40,968 bases of DNA, taken from CALOBA01 sp942491465. GTDB taxonomy: Bacteria; Pseudomonadota; Gammaproteobacteria; Chromatiales; Chromatiaceae. The notes beneath the pieces are model-generated. The model had not been told where the DNA came from and ran no database searches. It saw nothing but the letters and a program-made list of their open reading frames with translations. The translations under genes and the position numbers were made by a program. Shown one piece after another: positions 1-10,400 of this stretch. The DNA lies in NCBI GenBank assembly GCA_942491465.1, contig CALOBA010000042.1, positions 1-40,968 of the forward strand, read 5' to 3'. The number at the start of each line of letters is the position of its first letter. Within the stretch, counting starts at the first letter, position 1.

Positions 1-960
1 TGTCGAGGTCCGACGGCTCAGGCGATGCGCGGGCTCGTTCGTCGGCGGCTGCGCCCGTGCCCGCGCCACAGGTAGGCCGTTGCCGCTCCAGTTGTTGATC
101 TGTCCCAAGACTTGGTAGAAGTACGGCGCCGGAGAACGCCAGCTCGGCGGGAAATCCTGGAAGCAGTGCAGGCCCCGGATCGACAATCGGAAATGACCGT
201 TCTCGGGATAGAAAGCGCGGTGGCGGGCAGGTCGCAAGGGGCGGCAACGCCAGGGGCGGATTTGCTTGGTCCAGCGCTCCAGGGATGCCTTGCTGTTGAT
301 CACGCCGGTGGTCTTGCGCGGGCCGGTAAAGCCGGAGCGCAGTGTCGGGCAGGGCTCGTCGAAGCCGATGGTTTTTTCCTCAACGCACGCCGGTCCAGGC
401 GGGCAGGGCGAACAGGTCCGGCTCGGCCGGGCCGTGGGTTGGCGGCGGCGGGCAGAAGCGCTTGGCGGCCTCGGCTGAGGCGAAGCCGACGAAGAGAACG
501 GCGGCGGCGGGTCTGCGGAATCGCCAGGTCGGCCGCGGCCGGAGGACAAAGCGCCGAATGCGGTAGTCGGCGAGCGCTTGCAGGATCGATGCGGACACAT
601 ACTCCGCAAACCGCGATTGGATGAGCCCCGGTACGTTCTCGGCAATGAAAGCGGCGGGACGCAGGGCATAGATCGCGCGGACGAACCGCGGCCACATGTC
701 GCGCTTCGCCGCCGCAGCCCTGCTGCCGGCCGGCCACCGAGAACGGCTGGCAAGGCGGGCCGCCGTGCAGCACGTCCACACCGCGGTGGGTCTTGGCCCA
801 GACAACGGCGCTGACGACTCCCTGGGGCCCGCAGCAGGCGCGCCAATCCGGGCGATTGGCGGCGCCGGTGTCGCCGCAGATGTCGAGGATGTCGTAGCAG
901 GCGATGCGTTCGAAGCTCGGCCCGCTCAAAGCCGGGGTCGAGCCCGCCACCCCCGGAGAA
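1..960 (-). pseudogene. C5-cytosine DNA methyltransferase, frame-broken remnant running off the window edge
   Basis: All three minus-strand frames contribute pieces of one C5-cytosine methyltransferase, in the right order. Motif I (FSGGGGLDPGFE, the AdoMet loop) lies at 919-960. Motif IV with the catalytic Cys (GGPPCQPFS) lies near 735-760, and the ENV motif (AAFIAENVPGLIQSRF) near 600-660. The target-recognition/motif IX-X part (TIGFDEPCPTLRSG, then LSIRGLHCFQDFP) lies between about 110 and 375. The frame changes near 910, 718 and 380, and there is an in-frame TGA near 378. The last part is open to base 1, so the C-terminus is outside the window. Such enzymes methylate cytosine in a restriction-modification or solitary role; no restriction partner is visible. 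The N-terminus may extend upstream into 961-1190. Either a decayed gene or one damaged by sequencing indels. Confidence 0.75.
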
Positions 961-1246
961 CAACCAGGTAGGTCCGCAGGCCGGGCCGGGCATTGCGCGC
1001 GCGGGCGTTGAGCCTGGCCGGATCGAAGCGAGGTTTGTTGATCGGGTGGACGGGGCGCGCCTGGAAAGTCGGCCTGGCCAACGCCTTGCGCGCCCGTGAG
1101 CGCGCGGAGGTCTGGCGCAGGACGTCGCGCTGGGCGTCGGTGACCTGATATCCCAAAGCCCGGTCTTCCGGGGCTGCTGGAGTTGGCTTGGCGTGGTGGG
1201 CGGCGGTGACAGCGGGCCGCCGACCCATGCGGCCTCCGGGATGCCC
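961..1246 (-). other. Stop-free bridge between ygfZ and the methyltransferase remnant
   Basis: The ygfZ reading frame continues without a stop past its expected end (TPPPYGFP, near 1247) to base 926, where it overlaps methyltransferase motif I in another frame. The bridge encodes an Arg/Ala/Pro-rich segment (for example SARSRARKALARPTF) and leads into LRTYL just before motif I. It could therefore be the N-terminal extension of the methyltransferase, with a lost ygfZ stop, or simply unconstrained GC-rich sequence. No separate gene is recognised. Confidence 0.35.
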
Positions 1247-2264
1247 GGGGAAGCCGTAGGGGGGCGGGGTCAGGGTCAGCGCCGGGCCGTCGGCGCCGAG
1301 GCGGACCTCGCCGCCCTCGGCGGCGACGGTCTCCACCACCACCAGCAGCTCCCAGCGGCCAGGGGCGACTTGGCGGGCGTCGACGATGCGGTCGCTGGCC
1401 TGCTCGGAGCGGCTGCCGGTGATGAGCAGCGGGTCGCCGGCCCTGGGGGCGGTGTCGGTCTCGACGCTGGCGTGGTACATGCGCCGCTTGAGCTTGCCCA
1501 GGTATTGCATGCGGGCGACCACCTCTTGGCCGGTGTAGCAGCCCTTGTGGAAGCTGACCCCATCGATGAGCTGCATGTTGGTCATCTGCGGGACGAAGGC
1601 GTCGCTGGTCTCGGGGCGGATGACGGGGATGCCGGCGCGGATGTCGTGCAGCCCCCAGAGCCCGGGGTCGGCCTCGGCGGCCTGCGCCGATGCGGCCTCC
1701 CAGACCGCCTTGACCTGCTCGGCAGGGCCGATCAGCAGTCGGCGCTGGGTCGGTCCGGCGACGCGGATCAGCGTCATGGCCTGATGGCGGGCGAGGCTGT
1801 TTGCGTCCGCGGGCAGGCTGCCGAAGGTGGCGCTCAGCAGGTCATCGGCGCAGTCGCCGATGACGCCGGCGCAGACCAGGGCGTCGCTGGCGTCTTCGAC
1901 CTGGACCTTGGCGCGCAGCACGAACATGCGCAGGCGCTGAGCAGGGCCGGTAGCTGGGTCGCGGGGCAGCACCAGAAAGATGCTGTCTTCGATGCGCAGG
2001 ACGCGGAAGTTGGCCAGCATCCGGCCCTTGGCGGTGCAGTGGCTGCTGAGCTGGCTGTGGGCGTCGGAGAGTTCGCGCAGGTCGTTGCTCACCTGGCCTT
2101 GGAGGAAGTCCAGGGACCTCGGGCCCGGCGACGGCGATGAGTCCGAGTTCGGAGAGGTCCACCAGGGCGCAGTCGGGGGCGGCGTCGCTGCCGAACAGGG
2201 CGCCGTGCTGCGGGTCGATGCGTGCGCCACGGGCTTCGAGGAAGGCTCGCCAATCTGCATTCAT
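1247..2264 (-). CDS. ygfZ: tRNA-modifying/Fe-S repair protein YgfZ (folate-binding), one frameshift
   Basis: YgfZ proteins bind tetrahydrofolate and help maintain Fe-S enzymes such as the tRNA methylthiolase MiaB. The family signature KGCYTGQEVVARMQ is present at about 1500-1545. The N-terminal frame (start ATG at 2264, MNADWRAFLEARG, preceded by GAGA) encodes LSELGLIAVAGPE, and the rest (LDFLQGQVSNDL onward) is one frame over. A single extra base near 2115-2120 therefore breaks the gene. The downstream end is uncertain because the frame stays open beyond the expected C-terminus (TPPPYGFP). It is divergent from the exoribonuclease gene across about 140 bp that should hold both promoters. Family assignment is secure; whether the frameshift is real is not. 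Confidence 0.85.
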
Positions 2265-2403
2265 AGGGTTTCTCGCTTGCTAGACGCGCCCTTGTCGGGC
2301 AGGCTGTAGGGTTTTTCGGGGGCCGCGGCTATGATAGCCGATGCCGGGGCGGGTGACCGCCGGGGCCGCCCGGTCTGGAACATCGTTCGGAGACAGCACC
2401 GCC

Positions 2404-4480
2404 TTGTCCACGCATCAAGCCATGTTCGAAGCCGCCCCGCGGGCGGATGCCCTGGTCCTCTATAAGACCCATCCGGCGCGGGTGCGCGCCGTGGCCGACA
2501 AGATCGAGATCGAGCTCGAAGGGGGGCAGACCAAGCGGGTGCGGCCCAAGGACCTGCTGCTGCTGCATCCGGGGCCGCTGCACCGGCTGTCGGACCTGGT
2601 GCGCGCGCTCGGGCAACCTCACCGATGCCTGGGAGCTGCTGGAGGGGGCCGACACCAATTTGGCCGAGCTGGCGGAGCTGGTGTTTGACGAGCTGACGCC
2701 GGCCACCGCCTGGGCGGCCTGGGAGCTGGTGGCCGACGGGCTCTACTTCGAGGGCACGCCGGGTCTGATCCGCACCCGCACCCCCGAGCAGGTGGAGCAG
2801 GACCGTGCCGAGCGCGAGGCCAAGTCCCGCGCCGAGCAGGAGCAGGTCGCCTTCATGGAGCGGCTGCACGGCGGGAGCATCATCGATGCCGACCGCGATC
2901 GGCTGATCGAGGTCGAGCGCCTGGCCCACGGCCAGACCGAGCACAGCCGTATCCTGAAGTCGCTGGACATCGACCAGTCCCCGGCCCATGCCTATCGGTT
3001 CCTGACTCGGGTCGGCTACTGGCCGGCGGACCACAACCCCTTCCCCGGCCGCTTCGGCGCGACCACCTCCGACCCGAGCCTGCCGGTGCCCGCGCTGGCG
3101 GACGAGGAGCGTCTGGACCTGACCGCGCTGCCGGCCTACGCCATCGACGACGAGGGCAATCAGGACCCGGACGATGCCGTGAGCATCGACGGCGACCGGG
3201 TCTGGGTGCATGTGGCCGACGTGGCCGCGCTGGTGCACCCCGATGATGCGCTGGATCGCGAGGCCCGCGCCCGCGGCGCCAATCTGTACCTGCCCGAGGG
3301 CATCGTCAACATGCTGCCGGCGGCGGTGACCGAGCAGCTCGGGCTCGGGCTGCAGCCCATCTCGCCGGCGCTGTCCTTCGGCTTTCGGGTCGGCGACGAC
3401 GGCGCGTTGAGCGACATCGAGATCCATCGCACCCGGGTGCAGGTGGAGCGGGTCAGCTACCAGGCCGCCGACGGCCGCCTGCACGAGCCGGCGCTGGCGG
3501 CCCTGGCCGCGGTGGCCGAGCGCTTTGCCGCGCGGCGCAAGGCCAACGGTTCCGCGCGCATCGACCTGCCCGAGGTCAACATCCGCTGCCAAGACGGCGA
3601 GATCCTGATCCGAACCGTCGAGCGCCTGCGCGCCCGCGAGATGGTCACCGACCTGATGCTGATGGCCGGCGAGGCCGCCGCCACCTGGTGCGGCGAGCAG
3701 GGCCTGCCCATCCCCCACGCCCTGCAGCCGGCACCGGAGCGCGTCGATCAGCCCGAGACCCTATCGGGCATGTTCGCCTACCGCCGCCAGTTCAAGCCCA
3801 CGCGCACCGCGCTGGAGCCCGGTCCCCACTTCGGTCTGGGCCTCGACCGCTACGCCCGCGCCACCAGCCCGCTGCGCCGCTATGCGGACCTCTTGGTCCA
3901 CCAGCAGATCCGTGCCCGGCTGCGCGGCGAAACGCCGCTGACCGACCAGCAGGTCAGCGCCCACGTCGGCGAGGCCGACCAGTCCGGCATCACCGTGCGC
4001 CGCACCGAGCGCCTGTCCAACCAGCACTGGAAGCTGGTCTGGCTGCAGCGCAACCCCGGCTGGCGCGGCGAGGGCGTCGTCGTGGAGCAGGGCGAGCGCA
4101 GGACCATCGTCATGGTCCCCGAGCTGGCGCTGGAGGCCAAGATCCGCGCCAAGGGCGAGCTGAAGCTCGATCAGCCCGTGCGCGTGGCCGTGGCCGAGAT
4201 CGATCTGGCGGAGCAGGATTGTCGGCTGCGACTGTTGACTGATCCGTGTCGGCCTGGAGGCCGACCCTCTGACTCAGGCGATTGCCGGACACCTGCTGAT
4301 CCGTGTCGGCCTGGAGGCCACCGGCGCTGTGGGAGCGACTTGCAGTCGCGATCTTCCGCGTCGCGGCAGTCGCGATTGCAAATCGCTCCCACAGGTGCCG
4401 CCGGTGTCGTCAGTTTCGCGGCAAAGCACGAGCTATGTGACCGCCAGCCCGACGCCGAAGGCGGGCGTCAAGACCAGTGA
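2404..4480 (+). CDS. RNase II/R-family (RNB domain) 3'-5' exoribonuclease, one frameshift
   Basis: The RNB catalytic domain is clear: the acidic metal-binding cluster AIDDEGNQDPDDAVSID at 3142-3192, and the conserved YARATSPLRRYADLLVHQQ segment near 3850-3910. The product should degrade RNA processively from the 3' end in the cytosol. The N-terminal part (VLYKTHPARVRAV) starts in another frame. The switch occurs at 2611-2614 (LVRALG into NLTDAWELL), consistent with one inserted base. The start may be TTG at 2404 (GGAGA 11 bp upstream) or the in-frame ATG at 2422. The conserved protein ends near DCRLRLL at about 4236. The last roughly 80 codons are encoded by direct and inverted repeats, so they look like a tail added by repeat insertion. 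It is a short RNase II-like family member rather than a full-length RNase R. Confidence 0.85.
4239..4319. repeat. Two direct copies of a 24-bp repeat
   Basis: A 24-bp sequence beginning CTGATCCGTGTCGGCCTGG occurs at 4239-4262 and again at 4296-4319, 57 bp apart. Both copies lie inside the extended reading frame at the 3' end of the exoribonuclease gene. The spacer holds CAGGCGATTGCCGG, half of a palindrome that is complete near 20353. Confidence 0.7.
4328..4393. repeat. REP-like palindrome (GTGGGAGCGACTTGCAGTCGCG type)
   Basis: The arm TGTGGGAGCGACTTGCAGTC at 4328-4347 continues into GCGA, and it is answered by TCGCGATTGCAAATCGCTCC starting at 4370. Together they make a long imperfect stem with an 18-base loop. 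Related sequence recurs at 28191-28256, and half copies occur at 29552-29590 and 34171-34209. It belongs to a dispersed extragenic palindrome family and lies just after the conserved end of the exoribonuclease, so it may act as a transcript 3' end. Confidence 0.75.
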
Positions 4481-4535
4481 GATGCTATGTAACGGTTCAC
4501 TAACAAGTTAAACGACTCCATAGCACAACTAGGAT

Positions 4536-4651
<116 letters not shown>

Positions 4652-4670
4652 TGAGATGTCAGAAATCGCC

Positions 4671-5522
4671 TCAGTCCCCGCCGAGCACGATCTGCTCGGT
4701 ATCCAGCCAATCGTGCAGGCACCTGATCACCTCGCCCAGGGCATCGGCGTGGTCGGGGTCGTGCAGGGTCTGGCGATCGACGCCCTCGCAGCGGCCGAAC
4801 AGGCAGTGGCGCAGGTCCTCGACGGTGTGCACGTGGCGCTGCAGGTCGTGCAGGATCAGACCCAGCTCGCCGCGGGTGGGGGCGGCCTGCAGGGCGCGGA
4901 ACAGGGTCTCGATGGCGGCGAACAGCGGGAAGGCGTCGGCGCCCAGGTCGAAGTCCGCCGGGCGGAAGACGATGTAGCGCTCGGAGGCGCGGCTGATCCA
5001 GACCCGGAAGCTGTCGCGGGCCAGCGCGTGGTAGAGGGGCTCTTCGCTGATCAGGAACAGCACCAGGTGCTTCGGGTTGGCGTAGTAGGGGGCGTCGCGC
5101 ACCCGCCAGCGGCGATCGCGGATCAGCCGATGGATGCGGATGTGGTCGCGGAAGTCGGCGACGTGGAGCTGGTCGAGGATGAGAATCGTGCCATCGCCCT
5201 CGCTCAGGGCGCAGGCGTGGCTGGCGATGTCGTCGAGGGGATCGATGGGCGGCTCTTCGCGGCCGAGTTCGTCCTGGGTCGGCGGCAGCACCACCTCGGG
5301 CATCGGCGCCGCATCGGAGAAGTCGTGATAGAGGACGTGCTCGAACGGCAAGGCGTGGGCGAGGGCGTTGGCAAACGCGGTCTTGCGCCGCTCGCAGTCG
5401 CCCTCGATGGCGAGGGTGCGCAGCCCGTCCTTGGGGCTGTCGAGCAGGCAGCGGACCTGAAAGTCGTAGCTGTCGTTGGATTCGAAGCCGTTCTCGGCCA
5501 TCGACTCGCGCAGGCTGGGCAT
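4671..5522 (-). CDS. Conserved hypothetical protein with degenerate P-loop ATPase features
   Basis: The start ATG at 5522 (MPSLRESMAENGF) is preceded by GGAG at good spacing; an upstream in-frame ATG at 5585 lacks such a site. The 283-residue product has an AAA-like layout. AIEGDCERRKTAFANALA looks like a Walker A loop in which the conserved Gly before Lys-Thr is replaced (GDCERRKT instead of GxxxxGKT). TILILDQLHVADFRDH resembles a Walker B strand in which Gln follows the Asp. No signal peptide or membrane segment is seen. I do not recognise the family. It may be an ATPase-fold protein that no longer hydrolyses ATP. The downstream neighbour is the microsatellite, and a convergent exoribonuclease gene lies beyond it. 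Confidence 0.7.
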   Translation of the reverse strand: MPSLRESMAENGFESNDSYDFQVRCLLDSPKDGLRTLAIEGDCERRKTAFANALAHALPFEHVLYHDFSDAAPMPEVVLPPTQDELGREEPPIDPLDDIASHACALSEGDGTILILDQLHVADFRDHIRIHRLIRDRRWRVRDAPYYANPKHLVLFLISEEPLYHALARDSFRVWISRASERYIVFRPADFDLGADAFPLFAAIETLFRALQAAPTRGELGLILHDLQRHVHTVEDLRHCLFGRCEGVDRQTLHDPDHADALGEVIRCLHDWLDTEQIVLGGD

Positions 5523-5612
5523 GCTGTGGACTCCGTGGTTGCTCTTACCCGAGACACTAGAATGATTGGGACTCGGCGCGCGCATCCCCAGCGGGGCGCT
5601 CGATCCGACGCG

Positions 5613-5966
5613 CTAGGGCATCTGCGCCTCAAGCCGTTCCAGGTCGTCGCGCAGCCGCGACAGTCGCCCGCGCTCCGCATCGCTCTCGCGCTGCCAGCCT
5701 GCGGCCTTGTCCGGTGAGGCGCCGCGCCCGGGCTGCAGCCGTTCCAGCTCCGCCTGCTGCTTTTCCAGATCGCGGATCAGCCCCTCGCTGCGGGCCACCT
5801 GCCGCTGCAGCGCAAGCCATGTTCGGTAGACGCCGGCGTCGGCCTGACGGGTCGACTCCTCCGCAACGGCGACCGCTGCCCCCATGGTCAGGCTGCCCGT
5901 GACCAGGCCCGCGGCGGCCACTCGTCTCAGGTCCTGTCGCCATTTGCTCCTGAACAACGCCGACAT
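5613..5966 (-). CDS. Small exported coiled-coil protein
   Basis: The start ATG at 5966 overlaps the stop of the upstream lipoprotein gene (TGATG), indicating translational coupling; longer in-frame starts would run deep inside that gene. The 117-residue product begins with a basic stretch and a hydrophobic signal sequence (VAAAGLVTGSLTMGAAVAVA) ending near residue 35. A Glu/Arg/Leu-rich coiled coil follows (for example RDLEKQQAELERLQ and LRDDLERLEAQMP). It is probably periplasmic and works with the two lipoproteins encoded upstream. No known family is recognised. Confidence 0.65.
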   Translation of the reverse strand: MSALFRSKWRQDLRRVAAAGLVTGSLTMGAAVAVAEESTRQADAGVYRTWLALQRQVARSEGLIRDLEKQQAELERLQPGRGASPDKAAGWQRESDAERGRLSRLRDDLERLEAQMP

Positions 5967-6523
5967 CACGGCTGCTCCACCGGCCGGAAGTCCGCGAAGA
6001 AGGCCGCGGCGAGGCGTTCGTTGTCGGCGTCCTGCCGCGCTGCTCCGGTGTAGGTGAGGATGCTGTAGGCGAGCAGGCTGAGGCCCTTGCGCCGGGTCAG
6101 GCCCACCTGGGCCCACCCGTCCGGTGCGCTGCTGCGCTGGAGTAGAAAGGGCAGGCCGTTGATGTCGCGGCGCTCCAGCGCCCCCGCCGTGCCGCCGTCC
6201 ACCAGATCGGCAACGAAGCGCGCCACCCGCTGCTCCGGCGTGGTGTCGGCATCCTCGAACTGCAGCACGCCCAGGATCAGGCTGGGGTCATCGGGCCGCA
6301 GATGGGCGCGATGACGACCGCGCCGGCCTTGGCGGGACTCGGTGCCGAAGCCCGCCGGCCACCCATAGCCGATCCCCATCAGGGGCAGCGTCGAGTGGTT
6401 GGCGGTAGCGGACTCGCCGCTCGGCGGGGTGGCGCAGCCGAGCAGGATGGCGAGCCCGGCAAGCAGCATGAAGTCCGAGGGTCGCCAAGTACGACGACCG
6501 ACCGGTAATGCAGGGGCGATCAT
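5966..6523 (-). CDS. Predicted lipoprotein of about 185 residues
   Basis: The start at 6523 gives MIAPALPVGRRTW followed by a hydrophobic stretch and a lipobox (LAILLGCATPPS). Signal peptidase II processing at that Cys near residue 29 is therefore expected. The mature part (for example PDDPSLILGVLQFEDADTTP and DINGLPFLLQRSS) has the look of a small globular envelope domain of unknown function. It is the first of two overlapping genes, with the coiled-coil exported protein immediately downstream, and it follows another lipoprotein gene 45 bp upstream on the same strand. These three genes form a probable envelope operon. Confidence 0.65.
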   Translation of the reverse strand: MIAPALPVGRRTWRPSDFMLLAGLAILLGCATPPSGESATANHSTLPLMGIGYGWPAGFGTESRQGRRGRHRAHLRPDDPSLILGVLQFEDADTTPEQRVARFVADLVDGGTAGALERRDINGLPFLLQRSSAPDGWAQVGLTRRKGLSLLAYSILTYTGAARQDADNERLAAAFFADFRPVEQP

Positions 6524-6568
6524 GACCCTAGGACCTGCCGCCGACCTGACCCCGAGGATGCCGCTTGG

Positions 6569-6820
6569 TCACTTCAGCGCCTCGGCGGAGCGCCGGTAGG
6601 TCTCGCAGCCGTCCTCGCGCATGGGGTCGCCGTCGGCCTTGCGCATACAGCGCTGGTAGTCCTCGATCAGCCGCAGACGCTCTTTGGCGACGGCCTCCTC
6701 GGCACGATAGGCGCGCTTCTGGGCGCGACCGGCGCCGCTGCATCCAACCAGCAGCGAGGCGGCGGGCAGCAGGAAGAGGGCGTTGACGATCAGGCGGCGG
6801 CGGGGGACGAAATCGGTCAT
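6569..6820 (-). CDS. Small predicted lipoprotein (83 aa)
   Basis: The 83-residue product starts MTDFVPRRRLIVNALF. A hydrophobic signal ends in a lipobox (SLLVGCSG), so lipidation near Cys27 is predicted. The mature part is short, charged and Arg/Glu-rich, with two cysteines (QRCMRK and DGCETY) that could form a disulfide. No family is recognised. It is the promoter-proximal gene of the minus-strand trio ending at 5613 and diverges from the sensor genes across 155 bp. Confidence 0.6.
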   Translation of the reverse strand: MTDFVPRRRLIVNALFLLPAASLLVGCSGAGRAQKRAYRAEEAVAKERLRLIEDYQRCMRKADGDPMREDGCETYRRSAEALK

Positions 6821-6975
6821 GGCTGTTGTGCTCGCGCTCCAAGATGACGAGCCGCAAGCGTACCAGAAGCGGCGGGCACGGACGGCGCCATTGCCTCCCC
6901 CGCGGCGTTGGCTTTGGCGGGTTCAGCCGCTATGCTGGAGCGCCCCATTCACCCGGCCAACGGGGCTGCCCCGCC

Positions 6976-7407
6976 ATGCATCCTTCACCAAACGTCCCCA
7001 CGCTCGCGAGCCTTCAGGCGGAGAACGCCGCGCTGCGGGCGCGACTGCAAGCGGCCGAGCGTCGCCACGACGCCTTGCTCGCCGCGTCCACCCAAGGGCT
7101 TGGGCAGCCGCCGGGTTTGGGTCGCCACCGGCACGATGATCCGGCGCCCGCGGCTGCGGATGCGCCGTCGCCGGCGACCGCCGAGGCCGAGCAGGATGAC
7201 TCCCTGCCCCTGGCCGCGAGGGCGCTGCTGCACGAGCTGGCGCAGCCGTTGAACACCATTGCCTGCTACGCGGTTGCGGCGCGAAATCTAGCCGCCAAGA
7301 CACAGCAGGACGGCGCGGCCCTCGGCGCTGCGCTGCGCGGGATCGACCAACAGATCCAGCGCACCGGAGTGGTGGTGGAACAACTGCGGGAGCTGTTTCG
7401 AACATGA
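6976..7407 (+). CDS. Stand-alone histidine-kinase dimerisation (DHp/HisKA-like) protein, no ATPase domain
   Basis: The 143-residue product has a short N-terminal coiled coil (LQAENAALRARLQAAERR), a Pro/Ala-rich linker, and then LLHELAQPLNTIACYAVAAR. The latter matches the phospho-acceptor H-box of HisKA domains (HEL-QPL), with candidate His86. The protein stops about 57 residues later, so no N, G1 or G2 box of a catalytic domain exists. Its TGA overlaps the ATG of the bacteriophytochrome (ATGA at 7404-7407), so the two are translationally coupled. A phosphotransfer partner or a heterodimerising regulator of the phytochrome kinase is an inference from this context. I chose ATG 6976 because earlier in-frame codons give low-complexity peptide. 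Confidence 0.65.
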   Translation: MHPSPNVPTLASLQAENAALRARLQAAERRHDALLAASTQGLGQPPGLGRHRHDDPAPAAADAPSPATAEAEQDDSLPLAARALLHELAQPLNTIACYAVAARNLAAKTQQDGAALGAALRGIDQQIQRTGVVVEQLRELFRT

Positions 7408-10400
7408 CCTCATCCAGGGATTCCACCGCCAAGCTCCCCGACTTGGAGCAGTGCGAGGCCGAGCCGATCCACATCCCCGGCGCGATCCAGCCCCATGGCG
7501 TGCTGTTCGCATTGGCGCCGGCCGATCTGCGCATCACGCAGGTCAGCCGCAACGCCCGGCCCCTGCTCGGCATCGCGGCCGAGGGGCTGCTCGGTCGAGG
7601 GTTGGCCGAGGCGCTCGACCCCGCCCTTGCCGAACGCGTCCGCGAGGCCCATGAGCAATGCCTCCATCAGCCCGATGCCAACGTCGACTTTGAATGGCAG
7701 TTGCCGGGCAGCGACCAGCCCTTCGCCGCCTATGTCCATCGATCCGGCGAGATCCTGGTGCTGGAGTTGGAGGCCGCGCCCACGGCCCCCGGCACCCTGA
7801 GCGACATGGTCGCGGAGGCGATGCGGGGTATCTCCCAGATCCGTCGCGAGCCGGACCTGTCCACCAAGCTCGACACCGCCACCCGCCTGTTCCGGCGGCT
7901 CACCGGCTACGACCGGGTCATGGTGTATCGCTTTGACGAGGACTGGCATGGCGAGGTGATCGCCGAGGCCCGCCGGCCGGACTTGGAGCCCTACCTGGGG
8001 CTGCACTACCCGGCCTCGGATATCCCGTCGCAGGCCAGGCACATGTTCACCATCAATCCGTATCGCGTCATCCGCGACGTCGACTACGTGCCCTCGACCC
8101 TGCAGCCGTCCGAGCGGCCCGGCAGCGGTGAGCCGCTGGACCTGTCCCGCAGCCTGCTGCGCAGCGTCTCGCCGGTGCATCTGGAGTATCTCCGCAACAT
8201 GGGCGTGGCCTCGACCCTGACGCTGTCGCTGACCCGGGGCGGGCGTCTCTGGGGACTCGTCGCCTGTCATCACCAGACGCCCCATGCGCTGTCCCCAAGG
8301 CTGCGTGAGGTCGCCAGCTGCATGGCGGAGGATGTCGCGACCCAGATCGCGCTGAGCGAAGAGGTCGCGGAGCGGCACTATGGCGCCCACCTCAAGGCCT
8401 GCCGGGACCGGATCGTCCTGTTGATGCGCCAGGGCGCACGGCTGCCGGAACTGATCGACGGCCCTGAGCTGGCCAATGTATTGGGCGCCATCGGTGCCGA
8501 CGGCGTCGCCTTCATTCGCGGTGGGCAGGTCGTCAGCGGCGGCGTGGCGCCGGAGGCCCGGCGCATCCTGGAGCTTGCTGCCCACCTGAGCAACGTGCAC
8601 CCGAATGACCCGTCGGAGCTGTTTGCCACCGACTGCCTGAGCGAGCATGTGCCGAACACGGTGGACCTGGCGGCAACCGTCGCCGGTATCGCCCTGTTTC
8701 CGCTGGAAGCGGCGCAGTCGATCAAGCTCATGTGGTTTCGCCGCGAGCAGCTGCGCGAGGTGACCTGGAGCGGCAATCCGGACAAGGCCATGGATGTCGC
8801 CGCCGACGGCCGCATGAGCCCGCGGCAGTCGTTCGCCGCCTGGGGCGAGATCGTCAGATTGCGCAGCCGGCGCTGGCGTGCGCAGGAGCTGGATTCCGCC
8901 CGCAAGCTCGGCACGCTCATCGACATCGAATGGCGCAAGGTGGCCGAGGAGGCCCTGCGCGAGAATGAGTCCCTGCTGAAGGACGTGCTGGATTCCCTGA
9001 GCGCACACATCGCGGTGCTGGACGGGGAGGGCACGATCACCGCCGTCAACGCGGCCTGGCGGCGCTATGCCGAGCGCAATGGCGGGAACGCCGTCTGTCT
9101 GCCGGGGGTGAACTATCTGGCGGTCTGCCGACGGGCATCGGCCGGTGCGGGTTGGGCGGATGCGAATGCGGCCCTGGAGGGGGTCGCCCGGGTGCTCGGC
9201 GGCGAGGCCGGGTCCTTCAGTCTCCAGTACCCGTGCAGCTGGGCATCGGAGGCGCGTTGGTTCCAGATGCGGGTCTTTGCCCTGAGCGGCCCGCGCGCCG
9301 GCGCCGTGGTGGCGCATGAAGACATCACCATCCAGACGCTGGCCGAAGAGGCCCTTCAGCGCAGCCAGGCACAGCTGCGCGAGGCCGCCGAAGCGGCCCT
9401 GCGCCTGAGCGAGGAGAGCTTCCGGCTTGCGGTGGACAACATGCCGGACGGACTGGTGATCTACGACGAGCGTATGCGCTACCGCTTCGTCAACGCCATG
9501 AGCCGGCGCCGCAGCGGGCTCGAGCCGGACGTCTATCTGGGCAGACGCGATGACGAGATCCACCCCCCCGAGGTCTATGCGCGGTGTCTGCCGCACCTGA
9601 CAAGGACCTACGAAACCCGCTCCCCGACCACCTTCGAGTGCAGTCTGACGCTGCCCACCGGGCACTATGACTGTGTCGTCACCTATGTCCCCATGCTGGA
9701 GCGCGACCAGGTCATCCAGGTGTTCGGCTTCTTCCACGACATCTCCGAGCGCAAGCACAGCGAGGCCAAGCTGGCCGAGCAGGCGCGCCAACTGCGCGAG
9801 GCGGACTGGCGCAAGAACGAGTTCCTGGCCATGCTCGCCCATGAGCTGCGCAACCCCCTGGCGCCCATCGCCAATGCCGTCGCGCTGCTGCGACGCACCG
9901 GTGCGCAAGCGGATCTGGGCTGGTGTCTCGAGGTCATCGATCGGCAGACCATGCACCTCACACGCCTGGTGGACGACCTGTTGGATGTCTCGCGCATCAG
10001 CCGAGGCATCATCGAGTTGCGGCCGGCGCCCATGGATGTGGCCGATATGGTCACGCGGGCCTTGGAGGCCAGTCGCCCGGCCATCGAGGCACGCCGGCAT
10101 GGGCTGCATGTTCGGCTGCCGCGGACGCCCCTGCGCATCCACGGCGATCTGGTCAGGCTCACCCAGGCGGTGTCCAATCTGCTCACCAACGCCGCCAAGT
10201 TCACCGATGAAGGCGGGCGGATCTGGCTGACCCTGGAAGCCACCGCCGACGGCGTGGTGATCCGCGTCCGTGATTCCGGTCGCGGCCTCGATCAGGCCCA
10301 GATCGCGTCGATCTTCGACCTGTTCTACCAAGTCGACAGCAGCATTGCGCGCACCGAGGGTGGCTTGGGGATCGGCCTGTCGCTGGCCAAGCGCCTGGTG

